A stretch of DNA of 64,000 nucleotides, from NCBI GenBank assembly GCA_964620125.1, contig CAZUGQ010000002.1, forward strand, positions 101,488 to 165,487, written 5' to 3'. The translations under genes and the position numbers were made by a program. This document shows positions 61,462-64,000 of the stretch, piece by piece. The notes beneath the pieces were generated by a model. It was not told where the DNA came from. It did not search any database and saw nothing but the letters and a program-made list of their open reading frames with translations. This stretch comes from OLB6 sp964620125 (GTDB taxonomy: Bacteria; Bacteroidota; Ignavibacteria; Kapaibacteriales; Kapaibacteriaceae). Every line of letters starts with the position of its first letter. Position 1 is the first letter of the stretch.

Positions 61462-62405
61462 AAGCTGGTGTACAATTCCGCAGACTCAGTGTCGCTGATC
61501 TTTCGCAGATCTAGTTCGACAACGCCGCTCTCCGTCTCGCGGTACATCATAACGAACCGACGTCCCGCAAGAATTTCGGATGCACGATAAGACGTACGAG
61601 CGTAGAATTTCTGACCTACGGAGTCATCAAAAGCTTCGAATATTACCACAAGCTCGGCATGCCGCTGCCTGAGTTCTTCAAGCGAGAGTTCGCTGAAAGG
61701 CGAGTCGGCGGTGATTTCATGGACAATCGTCCAATTCATCGTCATGGAAGTGATTGTGGAGACTACCAGGTCCAGCCTGAAGAACCGCCTCCTTCCTTCA
61801 CCCTTGGCAAGCTGGTCGGGGGAACTATCGTACGCTAGAATCACGGAAGCATGAGCATCCATGATCATGCCATCGCGTTCATTTACCATTCGAATCATTA
61901 ACGCATTGATGCCGGCTTTGAATGGAGCGATCAGCGCATGACTGGAGAACGTTATTCGAGGAGTAACCCGCGCAAAACGTCCGAAAGCAAGGCCGGTAAA
62001 CATGCCAAACAGCACCAAGCCAGCCATAGCTTCGAAGGTTGCAATGATCCCGATGATTGCCGATCCCGGGGCTAGGTTTCCATAGCCGACTGTGGTCAAT
62101 GTCTGTGCACTGAAAAAGAAGGCATCCTGCAACACAAGACTGAGTGAGCCTACCCGAGCCCCTTTCACACCATCGATGCCTACAGCCACGTAAACAGCGG
62201 CGAACAGTGCAACAAATCCGATGTAGATAAGAGTTGTCCACAAAAAGTAGGTAGGCCATGATGCGTTGAGCGCTGCATGGTACATGTCGCGCATGTCCAC
62301 ACCGGCACCAATGCGGCGAACATTGCTTGTTCCATCCTTGCGAAGGATGCGACCCCGCCCCAGGCCGCGGACGCCAAATCCAGGGTCGTCAATTTGAGTG
62401 GACAC
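61458..62405 (-). CDS. KirBac-type inward rectifier potassium channel
   Basis: The 315-residue protein has two membrane helices flanking the pore, with FSAQTLTTVGYGNLAPG carrying the TVGYG potassium selectivity filter, then ATFEAMAGLVLFGMFTGLAF. The C-terminal half is a cytoplasmic Ig-like domain (SSHALIAPFKAGINALMIR, MTMNWTIVHEITADSPF, EAFDDSVGQKFYARTSYRAS), as in prokaryotic Kir channels. It would pass potassium ions inward. It is first of an overlapping minus-strand group. Confidence 0.93.
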   Translation of the reverse strand: MSTQIDDPGFGVRGLGRGRILRKDGTSNVRRIGAGVDMRDMYHAALNASWPTYFLWTTLIYIGFVALFAAVYVAVGIDGVKGARVGSLSLVLQDAFFFSAQTLTTVGYGNLAPGSAIIGIIATFEAMAGLVLFGMFTGLAFGRFARVTPRITFSSHALIAPFKAGINALMIRMVNERDGMIMDAHASVILAYDSSPDQLAKGEGRRRFFRLDLVVSTITSMTMNWTIVHEITADSPFSELSLEELRQRHAELVVIFEAFDDSVGQKFYARTSYRASEILAGRRFVMMYRETESGVVELDLRKISDTESAELYTSL

Positions 62406-62422
62406 GTCGTGCTCGTATCTGG

Positions 62423-63097
62423 TTAGAGAAGGTTACGTTCAGAGAAGCTGGTGTAAGCGTCGCCACCGATGATTACATGATCCAGCACGCGAATATCGAC
62501 GATGCGGCCTGCCTCGACAAGCTGACGCGTGATGGCAAGATCTTCGCGCGACGGATCTGTGTTGCCTGAAGGATGGTTATGAACCAGTATGATGGATGCA
62601 GCACTTTCCGCAATTGCCAGGCGGAATACTTCGCGCGGGTGAATGATCACAGCGTTCAGCGAGCCCTCGCTCACAACCACGTCGCGAATAATTTGATTTG
62701 CCGTATTCAGCAGGACAACGATGAAGGTTTCTTGCCGAAGGTGCCGAAGTCGTGGACCGAACTTGCGGGCCAGAACCGCGGGAGAACTGATAGTGCGATG
62801 TTCCTCGTACGGTTCTGCTTGCAGCCGATGTGCAAGTTCGAACGCTGCGTTAAGTGTGGCAGCCTTCGCTGTGCCTAACCCTGGAAACTGGCGTAGCTCG
62901 GCAACGTCGCGCGATGCGATGTCGGTCAATGAAGTATATCGCCTCAACAGATCGCCTGCAATCTCATCAGCACTTCTGGTAACGGTACCAGTATTGATGA
63001 GTAGGGCCAATAGCTCGCGGGTACTTAGGGCATCGGCGCCGAGTCTGATGAGTCGCTCTCGTGGCCTGTCGGCTTCAAACACTGTGTTCGTACCCAT
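62423..63097 (-). CDS. radC: RadC family JAB-domain protein
   Basis: The 224-residue protein has the N-terminal helix-hairpin-helix region (RPRERLIRLGADALSTRELL, ELRQFPGLGTAKAATLNAAF) and a C-terminal JAB/MPN domain with the metal motif VHNHPSGNTDPSREDLAITR and VRVLDHVIIGGD. Named for DNA repair, but the real role is unclear. Its first 73 bases overlap the end of cutA, in another frame. No smaller start keeps the conserved RPRERL. Confidence 0.9.
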   Translation of the reverse strand: MGTNTVFEADRPRERLIRLGADALSTRELLALLINTGTVTRSADEIAGDLLRRYTSLTDIASRDVAELRQFPGLGTAKAATLNAAFELAHRLQAEPYEEHRTISSPAVLARKFGPRLRHLRQETFIVVLLNTANQIIRDVVVSEGSLNAVIIHPREVFRLAIAESAASIILVHNHPSGNTDPSREDLAITRQLVEAGRIVDIRVLDHVIIGGDAYTSFSERNLL

Positions 63098-63408
63098 TGC
63101 ATGTAGTTATCGGATCCGTCCGTAACGGGCAATACCAGCACCTCCGGCAGTTCGTACGGGTGAAGTGCAGTGAGCTGTTGCTGAAGAAACGTGACGCATG
63201 ATGCAGAGGTTTTGAACAGCACCACCACTTCCGAGCTCCGTTCTAACGAGCCATTCCACTCGTAAATGCTGATGGCACCAGGTAGCATGGTACTGCAAGC
63301 ACAGAGTTTTGCTTGCACAAGGTTGATTACAACAGCTTCTGCCGTAGCCGCATCGGGAAAGGAGGTGAGTACCACACAGACGTCGGTTGTACTATCGGTA
63401 ACTTTCAT
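63025..63408 (-). CDS. cutA: CutA1 divalent cation tolerance protein
   Basis: The 127-residue protein matches CutA1: VCVVLTSFPDAATAEAVV, LVQAKLCACSTMLPGAISIY, EVVVLFKTSA and HPYELPEVLVLPVTDGSDNYMQWV. It forms a trimer and is linked to metal tolerance. The usual end is near residue 110; here a tail of about 15 residues (TGHESDSSDSAPMP) extends into the radC start. Confidence 0.92.
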   Translation of the reverse strand: MKVTDSTTDVCVVLTSFPDAATAEAVVINLVQAKLCACSTMLPGAISIYEWNGSLERSSEVVVLFKTSASCVTFLQQQLTALHPYELPEVLVLPVTDGSDNYMQWVRTQCLKPTGHESDSSDSAPMP

Positions 63409-63483
63409 TGTTCAATCTGTGCATTTATGCCGGAATGTTTGTCTCCACCCTTGGTTCCGTGAAATCGACACGCTTGTAACACG

Positions 63484-63783
63484 ATGATTGACATACTGAT
63501 TTACCACCTTCACCTTGTTGCCATCGTATATGCATTCGTTCGGCGCTGGCAGGAGGAGGGTGTGCGTTCTGGATTGCTTGGTGTAGCACTCATTGCCCTT
63601 GCCTTTACAATTCTTTGGGCATTAATGGGGCCACTAGCACGATTACTCATGCCCGGCGCATCAGAGCCGGGAGATGTATTCACCTCGGACACACTGTCTC
63701 TTGTATTAACGTTGGCAGCAGAGGTGCCGCTGTTTGTCACTTTTTTTCTACGTCGATTTGGTCAGAATCCCAAACCTATCTAA
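63484..63783 (+). CDS. Small membrane protein
   Basis: The 99-residue protein has about three hydrophobic helices (LIYHLHLVAIVYAFV, LLGVALIALAFTILWALMG, LVLTLAAEVPLFVTFFL) joined by charged turns. No family is recognised. Its stop codon coincides with the first bases of the -7 element of the rRNA promoter. Confidence 0.65.
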   Translation: MIDILIYHLHLVAIVYAFVRRWQEEGVRSGLLGVALIALAFTILWALMGPLARLLMPGASEPGDVFTSDTLSLVLTLAAEVPLFVTFFLRRFGQNPKPI

Positions 63784-63788
63784 CTTTG
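63757..63788 (+). promoter_or_regulatory. Promoter of the 16S rRNA operon, Bacteroidota type
   Basis: TTTG (63757-63760), a 20-base spacer and TAACTTTG (63781-63788) give an exact match to the -33/-7 pattern TTTG and TAnnTTTG. A seven-T tract lies upstream (63741-63747). The start site would be about 165 bases before 16S rRNA. One AGGGGGCT octamer (63832) lies in the leader. Confidence 0.65.
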
Positions 63789-63889
63789 TTGCTCTGCCGT
63801 AACAACCGTCCGGATACCATCGATGTATGGAAGGGGGCTTAGGCACGGTGGAGGTGTTCCTTGAAAACGGGAAGAACAGTAGATGCAAT

Positions 63890-63913
63890 GGGTAGAGAAC
63901 ATGTTCTCTGCCC
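63890..63913 (+). promoter_or_regulatory. Hairpin in the rRNA leader
   Basis: AGAGAACATGTTCTCT (63894-63909) is a perfect 16-base palindrome, extended by GGGT before and GCCC after, which also pair apart from one U-G. As RNA it gives a stable hairpin with a four-base loop 49 bases before the 16S rRNA. It could take part in processing or antitermination, or bind a dimeric protein as DNA. Confidence 0.5.
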
Positions 63914-63961
63914 CCGCAATAAACAACCTTTAGAAGCGAGCCAAAAATGGAATCAAACGAT

Positions 63962-64000
63962 CCAACGGAGAGTTTGATCCTGGCTCAGGACGAACGCTGG
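63962..64000 (+). rRNA. 16S rRNA, 5' end (partial)
   Basis: AGAGTTTGATCCTGGCTCAG, the conserved start of bacterial 16S rRNA (primer 27F site), begins at 63969 and continues GACGAACGCTGG to the window end. The mature 5' end is placed seven bases earlier by analogy with Escherichia coli. Confidence 0.95.

Larger units (their letters stand above)
2901..63839. repeat. Dispersed octamer AGGGGGCT, 30 exact copies
   Basis: Plus-strand copies start at 2901, 3667, 6908, 10953, 12648, 17554, 26116, 27630, 30348, 41849, 47931, 53135, 56645, 57239 and 63832. Complement copies (AGCCCCCT) start at 3471, 8072, 9965, 14118, 17393, 21580, 24028, 27888, 30283, 36065, 47781, 52650, 54213, 59003 and 61048. All but three (9965, 41849, 63832) are in genes. 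Chance would give about two in 64 kb on both strands. Confidence 0.9.

Noticed and set aside
3515..62167. Four-G variants (AGGGGCT / AGCCCCT) as part of the octamer family
   Set aside because: About 13 were counted against about eight expected for a heptamer, a far weaker excess than for the five-G word, so I kept them apart.
2901..63839. AGGGGGCT as a KOPS- or Chi-like polar word
   Set aside because: The 15:15 split between strands and even split in both halves shows no polarity within this window. A polarity switch exactly balancing this is unlikely.

Overview
The window is bacterial chromosome of roughly balanced base composition, densely coded on both strands, from a Bacteroidota/Chlorobiota-type (FCB group) organism. 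Three things point there. Several exported proteins end in type IX secretion sorting domains. Families typical of that group occur (DUF2911, DUF6029, Omp28, DUF2723, VWA-OmpA, Ig-like and FN3 lipoproteins). Promoters of the form TTTG-N19/20-TAnnTTTG precede the 16S rRNA and tRNA-Glu genes. A Kapabacteria/Ignavibacteria-like lineage is my inference; only about 39 bases of 16S rRNA are present, too few to place it.

Layout. 1-500 holds the end of a membrane protein and a SnoaL-like gene. 500-2460 is a decayed stretch: three 68-bp tandem hairpin repeats, a frameshifted gene and a C-terminal scrap of aspartate ammonia-lyase. 2539-8714 is a plus-strand run: DUF2911 protein, a large PIG-L deacetylase, a 36-residue membrane microprotein, a sodium:solute symporter and an ACR3 arsenite carrier. 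tRNA-Glu follows, then coaE, trxA, a pterin dehydratase, enolase, a phosphohexomutase and rfbC. 13.9-18.1 kb is a minus-strand operon (Ig-like lipoprotein, PQQ-type sugar dehydrogenase with a sorting tail, PdxB). 18-24 kb has YihY, a PolB-like exonuclease, a VWA-OmpA lipoprotein, a DUF2723 protein and a sorted exported protein. 24-29.6 kb is cell-envelope genes (TlpA thioredoxin, DUF6029, Omp28, Wzi-like barrel, SPOR protein). 29.6-32.3 kb is a tightly overlapped murG-to-sixA unit. Then come mdh, rpmA, rplU, small membrane proteins, a lipoprotein phosphatase, acyl-CoA dehydrogenase, two metallopeptidases, pyk, ymdB, a cobalamin adenosyltransferase, rsmB, a large double-OmpA protein, lgt, 3-hydroxyacyl-CoA dehydrogenase, an 1169-residue sorted protein, an orphan ABC ATPase, a DnaJ homologue, a KirBac channel, radC and cutA. 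The window ends at the start of 16S rRNA.

The strongest unexplained signal is not a gene. The octamer AGGGGGCT occurs 30 times (15 on each strand) where about two are expected by chance, and it accounts for about half of all five-G runs. A pair of related intergenic elements (after eno and after dnaJ), the hairpin array near 1.1 kb, and a set of promoters whose -7 element lies only 3-6 bases before the start codon are the other structures worth checking. No CRISPR array, prophage, insertion sequence or recognisable defence system was seen.
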